Shown: one piece after another, positions 25,958 through 33,904 of the stretch | How the letters are laid out: each line of letters opens with the position of its first letter | Numbering within the stretch: the first letter of the stretch is position 1 | Assembly: GCA_963707435.1 (NCBI GenBank) | Contig: CAVPPF010000002.1 | Location: 496,001-560,000 of the forward strand | Direction of reading: 5' to 3' | DNA length: 64,000 nt | DNA from: UBA4744 sp963707435 | Lineage (GTDB): Bacteria > Actinomycetota > Acidimicrobiia > Spongiisociales > UBA4744 | The notes under the pieces: model-generated | The model's input: the letters and a program-made list of their open reading frames with translations, nothing else | Told to the model about the DNA's origin: nothing | The model's database searches: none | Position numbers and translations under genes: made by a program

Positions 25958-26482
25958 ATGATCTTCTGGCACGTTGGTGGCACGATTGCCATCTTCCGAT
26001 ACGTATTTCGTGATCCGAAGGTCGACATGAGGTTCCTGGCGCTGGGGGCACTGCTCCCCGACCTGATCGACAAGCCGCTCGGTACGATCTTGTTCCCCGA
26101 CGTGTTCAACTCCAGCAGCCAGGTGATCGGCCACACGTTGCTTTTCTCCATGGTGCTGATGTCGCTCGTCCTGGTGGCGACCCGACGAGGGCGGGTGCGC
26201 CGGCGGTGGATGGCGTTGGCGATCGGCTCGCTGATTCATTTGCTGCTCGACGCGATGTGGACCGTTCAGGAAACCTTCTTGTGGCCCGCCTTCGGGTGGG
26301 AGTTCCCGCCGGGTCTGCCGGAATACTGGTCGGGGCTGCTGGAAAGGCTGTTTTCGGATCCGCTGCGCATCGTTCAGGAGGTCGTTGGTCTGGGCTATCT
26401 CATTTACTTGTTCCGCAAGGCTCGATTGCATGAGCCGGAGCGGCGATCCGAGCTCCTGCACACCGGGCGGCTCGCTGTTTGA
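25958..26482 (+). CDS. YdjM-like metal-dependent hydrolase, membrane-bound
   Basis: The 174-residue product has hydrophobic segments and the family's His/Asp pattern: FWHVGGTIAI at the start, ALLPDLIDKPLG, QVIGHTLLFS and SLIHLLLDAMW. This is the YdjM/DUF457 type of inner-membrane putative hydrolase. ATG 25958 has a weak site and the upstream frame overlaps the zinc-ribbon gene. It ends at 26482, directly abutting the converging TauE gene. Confidence 0.75.
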   Translation: MIFWHVGGTIAIFRYVFRDPKVDMRFLALGALLPDLIDKPLGTILFPDVFNSSSQVIGHTLLFSMVLMSLVLVATRRGRVRRRWMALAIGSLIHLLLDAMWTVQETFLWPAFGWEFPPGLPEYWSGLLERLFSDPLRIVQEVVGLGYLIYLFRKARLHEPERRSELLHTGRLAV

Positions 26483-27295
26483 CTAGCGGGTGATGCCGTT
26501 CCCGGTCGCTGACCGGCGAGTGAGGTGGAACTGTATCAGGAGCATGCGAGCCGCTATGACGATCAGCAGGCCCGCGAAGAGGCGCCGCAACAGGATCGGA
26601 TCGAGCGCGAGAGCCCACCCGGCGCCCATCAGCCCACCGGCGATGCCTCCGGTGCCCAGCACAGCCGCCACCGGCCAGTCGATCCGACCGGCCCGGCCGT
26701 GCACCACCGCAGCAACGATGGTCGTCGGGACCATTGCGGCCAGGGAGGTCCCCTGGGCCACATGTTGATCCATGAGGAAGAGGGTTGCCAGGGTCGGTAC
26801 GAACACGATGCCACCTCCGAGTCCGAGGGTTGCGGCTGTGATGCCTGCGACGATGCCCGTGAGGATGAGACCAACGATCGCGAGCCAGCTCATGTCGATC
26901 GAGAAGACGAAGGCCTCAGCAGTGGCTCCCGGGGTCGGAAACAGCAGCTCAATCGCTGAGACCGTCAGAACCAGCGCAAAAGCCCCGGTCAGCCACCGGC
27001 CGGAGATCCGCTCAATCAGCCGCGCTCCGAGCAAAGCACCGGCACCGGCCCCCGCAAAGAGGGCAACGGCTGCAGGCCAGTCAACAGATCCATCGCTCGC
27101 GAAGCGGACAAGGGCGGCACCGGCGGTCACCACAATGGCGGCTCCCGAGGTCGGATGGGCCCGGTGGGGCAGGTATGCGAGGAGGAGCACCAGGCCGGGT
27201 ACGAGTACGATGCCGCCGCCGACGCCGAACAGGCCGCTGGTGATCCCGGCCACCAGACCGATAGCGGCGGCACTGAGGAAACGACGGGTGTTCAT
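26483..27295 (-). CDS. TauE/SafE-family anion exporter
   Basis: The 270-residue product has eight to nine hydrophobic segments and two internal repeats with the hallmark GLFGVGGGIVLVPGL and LGLGGGIVFVPTL. TauE/SafE proteins export sulfite or organosulfonates, or move related anions. ATG 27295 starts the first membrane helix; TACACT 8 bases upstream suggests a leaderless message. The stop abuts the converging YdjM-like gene. Confidence 0.9.
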   Translation of the reverse strand: MNTRRFLSAAAIGLVAGITSGLFGVGGGIVLVPGLVLLLAYLPHRAHPTSGAAIVVTAGAALVRFASDGSVDWPAAVALFAGAGAGALLGARLIERISGRWLTGAFALVLTVSAIELLFPTPGATAEAFVFSIDMSWLAIVGLILTGIVAGITAATLGLGGGIVFVPTLATLFLMDQHVAQGTSLAAMVPTTIVAAVVHGRAGRIDWPVAAVLGTGGIAGGLMGAGWALALDPILLRRLFAGLLIVIAARMLLIQFHLTRRSATGNGITR

Positions 27296-27427
27296 CGCCG
27301 GGCAGTGTACGGATGTGAGCGAGGGATCTGGTGCGCACCGCAACCGGCCGTGTTCCCACGACTCCCGCGCGGACCCCCGTCGAGCCGAGAAACCAGATAC
27401 GAGGACCGGCAGCACTAACGTGCCCGG

Positions 27428-28117
27428 GTGAGGTTGGCCGTCATCGTTCTGGCGCTCTTGTTGGTGGCCGTCGCCGCCTGTACCGCGGTACCCGAGCCGG
27501 AGTCGACGACGACGACCACATTGGGAGGGGCCGCATCGCCGGAGGAGGCGCTCAACGGTCTCTTTGACGCGATCGACCGTGCTGACTACGGAGCCACTTC
27601 CACGCTCACCTTTGACGACCAGTTGGCTCTGATGGTCTCACTGGAAGGCTTCGACGTCGCCGATACCGTTTCCATGCTCTCAGACGGCTTGCCCGACGAG
27701 GTTCGCACCAACTTCTGGCAGTCATTCTCGGCCGGGTTCCCGGCCTTCGCCGACGAGGAACTCGGCGGTGTCCTCATCGGATCGGGGGAGAGGTTCTCGG
27801 TTGAAGGGAAGAGTTTCGGCACGGTCGCGGTGGCGCTCCGCCAGTCGGAAGGATCGGGCGACTGGATCGCTCGACAGGACACACAGGGCAGATGGCGGTT
27901 GGATCTCTTCGCAACCTTCGGGCCGTCGTTCGCAACACCGTTTCGAGACTGGCTGGCCGGACTCGATTCGGGGCCTGTGGCCGACCAGGCCCGCGCGGCG
28001 CTCGCCGATCAGCGCGCCAGTCTCCTGGCCGCGCTCCAGCGCCAGCCGTTTGGACCGATAGGTCCGGAGACCATGGCGGAAGTCGACGCCCTGCTCTTCG
28101 AAGCAGGGTTGCCCTAG
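27428..28117 (+). CDS. Lipoprotein of unknown function
   Basis: The 229-residue product has a lipoprotein signal (LLLVAVAAC, Cys18), a short Thr-rich linker, and a helical domain with ALNGLFDAIDRADYGATSTL, a layout that resembles DUF4878/NTF2-type lipoproteins. GTG 27428 is six bases after TAACGT and has no Shine-Dalgarno, so it is probably leaderless. It diverges from the TauE gene. Confidence 0.7.
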   Translation: MRLAVIVLALLLVAVAACTAVPEPESTTTTTLGGAASPEEALNGLFDAIDRADYGATSTLTFDDQLALMVSLEGFDVADTVSMLSDGLPDEVRTNFWQSFSAGFPAFADEELGGVLIGSGERFSVEGKSFGTVAVALRQSEGSGDWIARQDTQGRWRLDLFATFGPSFATPFRDWLAGLDSGPVADQARAALADQRASLLAALQRQPFGPIGPETMAEVDALLFEAGLP

Positions 28118-28164
28118 GGGACCATCCGGTGGAGCCCCGGGCCCGCGCCGGGGGCAGCCGACTT

Positions 28165-28410
28165 CTAGTCTGCAGTCAGGAAGGCCTCGACTTTGTCCTG
28201 AGCGGCTTCCATCACCTGGCCGGTCAGGATTTGCAAAGCCCGGGCAATCGCCAGTTCCTCGCCGACGACCGGCATCGGTGGATCGGCGGGATTACGGCGT
28301 GCCTTGCCGACTGCTTCGAAATGGTCGCCGCGGAAGTTGAGCACCGCATGGGCGATCGTTTCGATGTCGTCTTCGGACAGGTGAAGATTGAGCGTGACGT
28401 CCTTTTCCAT
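28165..28410 (-). CDS. DUF1876 protein (Rv1738/Rv2632c-like)
   Basis: The 81-residue product carries the DUF1876 signature ARRNPADPPMPVVGEELAIA (residues about 37-56) after a short strand region. In Mycobacterium tuberculosis the family member Rv1738 belongs to the DosR dormancy regulon and its fold resembles ribosome-hibernation factors. ATG 28410 follows AAGGGG. It lies 29 bases after the 140-residue gene and is probably in its operon. The stress role is inferred from the family. Confidence 0.8.
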   Translation of the reverse strand: MEKDVTLNLHLSEDDIETIAHAVLNFRGDHFEAVGKARRNPADPPMPVVGEELAIARALQILTGQVMEAAQDKVEAFLTAD

Positions 28411-28439
28411 GCCAGCCCCTTTCGCTTCCTCTCAACGCA

Positions 28440-28862
28440 CTAGGTGTTTGTTCCCCGTGATTTGTCGGCCGCCTCGACCTGTGCGGCAAACGCATCGAGA
28501 TCGCCGGCCGTCGGCTCACGGGCCCACACATCCGTGTCGGTGAGCAATTCGGCATACTTCTGATCCTGGCCGTGCTCGACGACGACCCGGATCGGGATTT
28601 CCGGATCAAGGATCTTCTTGTACCGGGCCAGGATCGATCGATGGTCGGGACGGTCGAGATCGAACTGGAACACGACGCCGTGCGCAGCATCGATCTTGTC
28701 GCATCCGGCCCCGGCCAGGAGGGGGCACAGGCCTTCCGATGGGCCATGGCAGACCAGCGCCTGGTGGCCGGTCCTTTCCAGGAATTCCTTGGCGAACGAC
28801 GCATAGCTGACATCGGTCACGTCGAGAAGAACTGTGCCCTCCGGGAGTTCTTTTCTTGCCAT
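28440..28862 (-). CDS. Unknown 140-residue protein, alpha/beta-like
   Basis: No family was recognised. The product has no signal or membrane segment. It opens with a strand VLLDVTDVS, then a helix, QALVCHGPSEGL, a Gly/Cys-rich loop and a second strand VVFQFDLDRP, which resembles a Rossmann-like or receiver-like fold without the phospho-acceptor pattern. It is the first gene of a two-gene unit with the DUF1876 protein, behind a perfect palindrome. Confidence 0.65.
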   Translation of the reverse strand: MARKELPEGTVLLDVTDVSYASFAKEFLERTGHQALVCHGPSEGLCPLLAGAGCDKIDAAHGVVFQFDLDRPDHRSILARYKKILDPEIPIRVVVEHGQDQKYAELLTDTDVWAREPTAGDLDAFAAQVEAADKSRGTNT

Positions 28863-28906
28863 TGCCTTGCTCCTCTCCGGTGTGGTCCCATTCTGCCTGT
28901 TTGTCG

Positions 28907-28933
28907 GTGCCCCTGGTTAGGGGCACAAGTCCT
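28907..28933 (-). promoter_or_regulatory. Palindromic operator before the DUF1876 operon
   Basis: GTGCCCCT (28907-28914) and AGGGGCAC (28919-28926) form a perfect 8-base inverted repeat around GGTT. Overlapping it, GGGGCACAAGTCCT (28920-28933) matches 10 of 14 positions of the actinobacterial DosR box GGGACTWWAGTCCC. It lies in the 74-base gap upstream of the 140-residue gene. Confidence 0.45.
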
Positions 28934-28936
28934 GCC

Positions 28937-29926
28937 TCACGCGGCGATCGCTCGAAGTTTGGGGAGAACCTCGGTGCCCAGCATCTCGATGAGGGAAGCT
29001 TGATCCAGCGCCGTCATCTGGATGGTGACGATATCCGCTGCGCAATCTTCAATCAGCGGCCGGTATGTCTCAACGATCTGCTCGGGGTTGGCCACCAGCG
29101 CATACCGGCCGAGAACTTCCGCACGGGGGAGGAGGTCGGCGCGCTCCCGAAGGTCGGCAGGATCAACGGCCTCGAGACGGCCGGGTGCCCGCAGCCCGCG
29201 CCAGGGATGCAGTGCCTGCCACGCTTCGTCTTCATCTCCCGCGAAGACCGCCCATCGGGTCGCCAGCAAGCGCGGCTGCGCCCGGCCGGCCGCTTCAGCC
29301 GCTGCCCGGGCAGGTTCGATGACGCGCTCGATGGTGGCAGCCGGGTCCTTGACCGATGTGATGATGCCGTCGGCCCGCTGCGCGGCGAGCGCGGCGGACT
29401 TCGGACCGCCGGCCGCCAGCCAGATCGGCACCGGGCCGAGTGGCGGGCTGTAGAGCTTGGCCCGGTCGGTCTGGTAGTAGTCACCCTGAAAGGTGAGTTT
29501 CTCGCCGTCGAGCAACCGGCGCATGATCTGGAGCGCCTCATCCATCCGGGCGGCTCGCTCCGCGTACTTGGGGAACACATAGCCCAGCGGACCCTCGTTG
29601 ATGTTCTCGCCGGTACCCACTCCGAGGTTGAACCGTCCGGCCGAGAGCCGGTCGAGGGTAGCGGCCGCCTGTGCGACCACGGCGGGGTGGTAGCGCCAGA
29701 GGGGAGTGGTGACACCGGTTGCGAACGCTACCTTGCTGGTAGCCGCCGCCATGGCGCCGATGGTGGACCAGGCGAAGCCGGCAGCCGACGTGTCATCGAC
29801 CCACGGGTGGAAGTGCTCCGAGACAACGAGGAGGTCGAATCCGGCCTGCTCGGCCAGGCGGGCGTGTTCGACGAGTTGCTCGGGTTGCCATTGCTCATGG
29901 CCGCAGAAGTACGCAAATTTCGTCAT
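28937..29926 (-). CDS. F420-dependent LLM-class oxidoreductase
   Basis: The 329-residue product has the luciferase-like monooxygenase pattern typical of F420-dependent enzymes: VSEHFHPWVDDTSAAGFAW near residues 35-53, TGVTTPLWRYHPAVVAQAAA, GRFNLGVGTGENINE, and SLIEMLGTEVLPKLR at the end. These enzymes transfer hydride from reduced F420 to small organic substrates, as glucose-6-phosphate or hydroxymycolate dehydrogenases do. ATG 29926 is chosen because the upstream frame has no site nearby. Use of F420 supports an actinobacterial origin. Confidence 0.85.
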   Translation of the reverse strand: MTKFAYFCGHEQWQPEQLVEHARLAEQAGFDLLVVSEHFHPWVDDTSAAGFAWSTIGAMAAATSKVAFATGVTTPLWRYHPAVVAQAAATLDRLSAGRFNLGVGTGENINEGPLGYVFPKYAERAARMDEALQIMRRLLDGEKLTFQGDYYQTDRAKLYSPPLGPVPIWLAAGGPKSAALAAQRADGIITSVKDPAATIERVIEPARAAAEAAGRAQPRLLATRWAVFAGDEDEAWQALHPWRGLRAPGRLEAVDPADLRERADLLPRAEVLGRYALVANPEQIVETYRPLIEDCAADIVTIQMTALDQASLIEMLGTEVLPKLRAIAA

Positions 29927-29966
29927 GGAATGTTGATTCTCCCCTTTTTGCTTTCGACTCCGGAGC

Positions 29967-30647
29967 TTACGGTGATCGGTCGGGTAGTGCCGCGACACAC
30001 TCGGGGAGGTTGTTGCGGACGTTGTTGACGAGGGTGGAGACAGCATGCTCGGTGAGAGACGTCTCCGGGAGTGGCTGCAGGAGGCTCCGGGCTCGGTCTG
30101 GATCCATTACCGTCCGGTCCAGCCACTGATCCCAAACGGCCGGATCGAGCATGACCGGCATACGAGCATGGATCTGTTCCAGCGACGGGTGGGCCTTCGT
30201 TGTGACAATGGCGCACGACCGGATCCGGGCCTCGGACGCGGGATCTCTCCAGGTCGACCAGATTCCCGCAAACGCCAGCGGAGATCCGTCCTTCTGGTAG
30301 ATGTAGTGAGGCAATTTGCCTCGCTCCATCTGTTCCCACTCAAAGAAGCCGTCTGCGGGGATGATGCAGCGGCGTCGGGCAAACGAGTCCCGGAACATGG
30401 CCTTCGCGGCCACAGTTTCCGCCCGCGCGTTGATCTGTCCTCCCGTGAGGGACTTCGCCCAGAATGGAATCAGCCCCCAGCGGAAGGTGCCCAACAGCCT
30501 CCGGTCCTCGTGATCCACGACGGCGTAGACGGGGTCCGTCGGGGCGACGTTGTAATTGGCTTGCAGCATCTCGTTGCGAATCTCATCCACGCCGAAGAAC
30601 CGGGCGTATGCATCAACGTCCTGGGCGATGACGTACCGGCCGCACAT
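29967..30647 (-). CDS. SOS-response-associated peptidase (YedK/HMCES)
   Basis: The 226-residue product starts MCGRYV, leaving the catalytic Cys2 at the new N-terminus, and shows NYNVAPTDPVY, GLIPFWAKS, NARAETV, RRRCIIPADGFFEW and HARMPVML. These proteins crosslink to abasic sites in single-stranded DNA and protect them. ATG 30647 is required for Cys2 to be catalytic, and TAGGGT lies six bases upstream, so the message is probably leaderless. The GTG at 30653 is rejected for this reason. Confidence 0.92.
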   Translation of the reverse strand: MCGRYVIAQDVDAYARFFGVDEIRNEMLQANYNVAPTDPVYAVVDHEDRRLLGTFRWGLIPFWAKSLTGGQINARAETVAAKAMFRDSFARRRCIIPADGFFEWEQMERGKLPHYIYQKDGSPLAFAGIWSTWRDPASEARIRSCAIVTTKAHPSLEQIHARMPVMLDPAVWDQWLDRTVMDPDRARSLLQPLPETSLTEHAVSTLVNNVRNNLPECVAALPDRSP

Positions 30648-30745
30648 CCGCACACCCTACCGTTCGTTGTCCGATCTTCCCCGGCGAGGTGGGAACAGAT
30701 CCCGTGGGCGGATCGTTGGCACGGTTGCGATCGAGGAGTATCCGG

Positions 30746-31987
30746 GTGAAGTGTCTGTTCGTTGTGACCATGCTCATGGCGATCGTGGTTTCGGCGTGTT
30801 CGCCGACCGGCGAAGGACCGAACCCGGACACACCGGTGGTGGAGCCCACGACCTCGAGCACGGGAACGCCGACGCCTGGTTCCTCTCCTCCAACCTTCGG
30901 GGGAGAGGTGGGCGAACGTTCGGCTCTCGAGCTGTTCGCCGGCGCCAACGTCGGGAAGGAATACCCCGACGATCTCCCCCCGCCGACCATCGACACCTCT
31001 GAGTTGTTGCGCGGCCAGATCCCCGACGGTATCCCCGCCATCGACGAACCGGGTTTCGTTTCCATCGCGGAGGCGGATGCGTATCTCAGCGATGAGGAAG
31101 GCGTGATCGTGCTCGACATCGAAGGCGATGCGCGTGCCTATCCCGTCCAGATCCTGATCTGGCATGAGATTGTCAACGACACCGTTGGAGGCGTCCCCGT
31201 ATCGATCACGTACTGCCCGCTGTGCAACTCGGCCGTTTCGTACCGGCGCATCGTTCAGGGACAGGCGACGACGTTCGGGACGTCCGGCTTGCTCTTCAAT
31301 TCGGCGCTGGTGATGTACGACCGTCTGACGGAGTCGCTGTGGACCCACTACAACGGGGAGGCTGTTGCGGGCCTCGCAACGGGGGAGCGACTCACACCGA
31401 TCTCATCTCCCCTGCTGGGATGGAAGGAGTTCAAAGAGGCCTTCCCGGACGGGCTTGTGCTCGACCGGGAGAACACCGGGCACACGAGGTCGTACGGGAC
31501 CAACCCGTATCCGGACTACGACGACCCCACCGGTTTTCCCTTCCTGTACCGCGGCGAGGTGAACGACCGGATCGGAGCCCAGCAGCGGGTCGCCGGCGTA
31601 TCGCTCGACGGCGTCGCCAAGGCGTGGACCCTCGAAGCCATCTCGGGCGGCGTCGCGCAAGCCACGAACGACACGGTCGGCGATCGGCCGGTGGTCCTCT
31701 TCTGGAAAGCGGGCCAGGCAACGGCGCTCGAGTCGGGTCGTATCGACGGCGGGCGCGATGTAGGGAGTGTTGGTGTGTTCAATCCCGAATCGGGCGGGCA
31801 GTCGCTGACCTTCACGACGGACGGGGCGGACTTCATCGACAACGAGACCGGAAGCACCTGGAGTGTCCTCGGGGAGGCCACAGCCGGGCCCCTGGCCGGC
31901 GCCCGGCTCGTCGCCGTTCCTCATCTGGACACCTTCTGGTTCGCCTGGTTCTCGTACAATCCCGGGACGGTCCTCGTCGGAGGATGA
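30746..31987 (+). CDS. DUF3179 domain lipoprotein
   Basis: The 413-residue product has a lipobox VVSAC (Cys18), a Thr/Pro-rich linker, and a DUF3179 domain with VLDIEGDARAYPVQIL, HEIVNDTVGG, ITYCPLCNSA and the C-terminal TWSVLGEA. The CPLCN motif suggests a metal or redox site. Function is unknown. GTG 30746 follows GAGGAG with 8 bases between. It is divergent from the YedK-like gene. Confidence 0.85.
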   Translation: MKCLFVVTMLMAIVVSACSPTGEGPNPDTPVVEPTTSSTGTPTPGSSPPTFGGEVGERSALELFAGANVGKEYPDDLPPPTIDTSELLRGQIPDGIPAIDEPGFVSIAEADAYLSDEEGVIVLDIEGDARAYPVQILIWHEIVNDTVGGVPVSITYCPLCNSAVSYRRIVQGQATTFGTSGLLFNSALVMYDRLTESLWTHYNGEAVAGLATGERLTPISSPLLGWKEFKEAFPDGLVLDRENTGHTRSYGTNPYPDYDDPTGFPFLYRGEVNDRIGAQQRVAGVSLDGVAKAWTLEAISGGVAQATNDTVGDRPVVLFWKAGQATALESGRIDGGRDVGSVGVFNPESGGQSLTFTTDGADFIDNETGSTWSVLGEATAGPLAGARLVAVPHLDTFWFAWFSYNPGTVLVGG

Positions 31988-32057
31988 CGGTGCCGGTTAC
32001 AGCCGCGCCGCGTTCGTGCATTATCTTGTGCCGGACACCGAAGGAGTGAAACCCGCA

Positions 32058-32882
32058 GTGGCACAGAGTCAGGACCATCGACGCGTCGTACTCATCACCG
32101 ATATCGATGGGACGCTGGTCGCCCATGACACCTACGATCCGGGGCCGGCTGTTGAGGCTGTGGCCGGTCTGCAGCGAGCCGGGATTCCCGTTGTCTTGTG
32201 CTCGGCGAAGACGCGCGCCGAGCAGGAGGCCCTGCGGGCCCGCCTCGCCCTCGATGATCCCTGCATCGTTGAAAACGGGGCAGCAGTGATTTTCCCGGTC
32301 GGCTTTCCGGGGTCGAGGGCAGGGGACGGCGAGCAGGAGTTGGTGACGTTCGGTCTCTCGTACCGGGAGGTTCGCGAGGGTCTCGAGCAAGCCGCCCGGG
32401 CGGCGGGAGTCGCCGTAAAGGGATTCGGTGGTCTGTCCATCGAGGACGTGGCGCAGCTCACCGGGCTGACACTGGCCCGGGCCACCAAAGCCAGGACGAG
32501 GGAGTTCACCGAGACCTTTGTTCTCGAGGATCCCACCCCGGAGCGTGAGCAGCGGCTTGCGCAGCATCTCGAGGAAGTGGGAATGCGAATGCTCCACGGG
32601 GCTCGCTACTGGACGGCGCTCGGTCAGCACGACAAGGCGCAAGCCGTGCAGTACGTCATCTCGCGATACCGCGAGCTCGGTCCCGTCACGTCCTGCGGAG
32701 TCGGAGACTCGGCAAGCGATATCGGGATCCTCCAGGAAGTCGATGTGCCGATGCTGGTTCAGCAGGCCGATGGCAGTTGGGCCGATATCGAGCTACCCGG
32801 GCTGAAGCAGCTGAACGGGCAGGGTCCGCTCGGGTGGCCGCAGGCCGCCGACGTGGCCCTCGGCCTGGAGAGCGCTCGCTAG
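32058..32882 (+). CDS. mpgP: Mannosyl-3-phosphoglycerate phosphatase (HAD type IIB)
   Basis: The 274-residue product has the HAD motif LITDIDGTLV at the start, a CSAKTRAEQEA motif 2 region, and GVGDSASDIGIL as motif 4. The FGGLSIEDVAQLTGL segment is typical of MpgP rather than of sucrose-phosphatases. MpgP removes phosphate from mannosyl-3-phosphoglycerate to make the compatible solute mannosylglycerate. GTG 32058 lies 11 bases after AAGGAG; GTG 32046 is an alternative. No synthase gene is present in the window. Confidence 0.75.
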   Translation: MAQSQDHRRVVLITDIDGTLVAHDTYDPGPAVEAVAGLQRAGIPVVLCSAKTRAEQEALRARLALDDPCIVENGAAVIFPVGFPGSRAGDGEQELVTFGLSYREVREGLEQAARAAGVAVKGFGGLSIEDVAQLTGLTLARATKARTREFTETFVLEDPTPEREQRLAQHLEEVGMRMLHGARYWTALGQHDKAQAVQYVISRYRELGPVTSCGVGDSASDIGILQEVDVPMLVQQADGSWADIELPGLKQLNGQGPLGWPQAADVALGLESAR

Positions 32883-32901
32883 CCCACTGCCTACGTAGAC
32901 A

Positions 32902-33900
32902 TCAGCCGGCCGACCAGTCGGCCTGCATCTGTTCGAAAATGGCGGCGGCGAGGCGGCGGGCACCGGCCCAGGTGAAGTGGACTCCGTCGCCGTATCGCAT
33001 CAGCTCGAGGTTTCCGGCTGCATTGGTGAGGTAGGCCGAGTAGTTGCCGGACTCGTCGGTGAAGAGGTCCCACGATTCGATGATGGAGACGTTTGGTCGT
33101 TCGGCCGCTTCCTGGCGATAGACCTCGTTCATCAACTCGACGTGCTCGCTGAAGACCTCGCTCGCCATGATCGGCAGGGCTATCCAGTACAGCTGTGAAC
33201 CTTCTGAAGTGAACGTATCCATGGCTTCCGCTACCCGGTTGCCGTAGAAGTCGAGCCACTCCGGCGTCCACCGCTCGACGATGACCCCGTCGACGTTGGC
33301 ATCCTGGCCGTCGTTCCCTCCATACATGGCTATGACGACGTCTGGTTGTATCAGCGGGAGCTGCTCGGCGGCATACGCAGGCCAGTCGAAGAAGTCGCGC
33401 CGCGTCAGTCCCGATACGAAGCGGAAATCCACGACCGCATCCACGACGCCGCTCGCTTCGCTCTCGTTGACAATCGACGGTCCGAGCAACTCCATGAGCG
33501 AGTCGCCGATGATCCAGACATTCAGGGGATCTTCCGGAGTTGGAGGCCGCAGCCGGATATTCGGCTCCTGGGCAGTCGTGGACGTCGTGGTCGTCGGAGC
33601 GGGTGTGGTGGGGTCGGGTCCGGCAACAACGGGTGTTTGCGGGCCGGCTTCTCCCCGTCCGAGCAGCGCGTCGAGTGCCTGCCGCGGCCGGTCGAGAAGG
33701 AGGAATGAGCTGACCGATCGGAGGGGTCCGGTGATGGCGACGGCCACCGACCTGGCGGTTCCATAGGGGAGGTTGGTGGCGGTACGTTCCAGGGCGCCAG
33801 CATTGAGCAGCGCTCCGAGACCGAGTGCGATCACGGCGACCAACAGGACGTGGCCGGCGGGGGAGCGGCGTCGGGGTTGGAGGCGGCGTTGATGGGTCAT
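32902..33900 (-). CDS. Membrane-anchored SGNH hydrolase (DUF459-like)
   Basis: The 332-residue product has an N-terminal membrane helix (about 18-36), a Thr/Pro-rich linker and an SGNH domain with WIIGDSLMELLG (catalytic Ser), MYGGNDGQ and GVHFTWAGARRLA (Asp/His pair). It starts 4 bases after the MBOAT gene. MBOAT plus SGNH pairs O-acetylate surface polysaccharides: the MBOAT moves the acyl group across the membrane and the SGNH protein transfers it. Confidence 0.85.
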   Translation of the reverse strand: MTHQRRLQPRRRSPAGHVLLVAVIALGLGALLNAGALERTATNLPYGTARSVAVAITGPLRSVSSFLLLDRPRQALDALLGRGEAGPQTPVVAGPDPTTPAPTTTTSTTAQEPNIRLRPPTPEDPLNVWIIGDSLMELLGPSIVNESEASGVVDAVVDFRFVSGLTRRDFFDWPAYAAEQLPLIQPDVVIAMYGGNDGQDANVDGVIVERWTPEWLDFYGNRVAEAMDTFTSEGSQLYWIALPIMASEVFSEHVELMNEVYRQEAAERPNVSIIESWDLFTDESGNYSAYLTNAAGNLELMRYGDGVHFTWAGARRLAAAIFEQMQADWSAG

Positions 33901-33904
33901 GGCA

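Noticed and set aside
28856..30028. 390-codon plus-strand ORF opposite the F420 enzyme
   Set aside because: Antisense shadow; the minus strand shows clear LLM family motifs.
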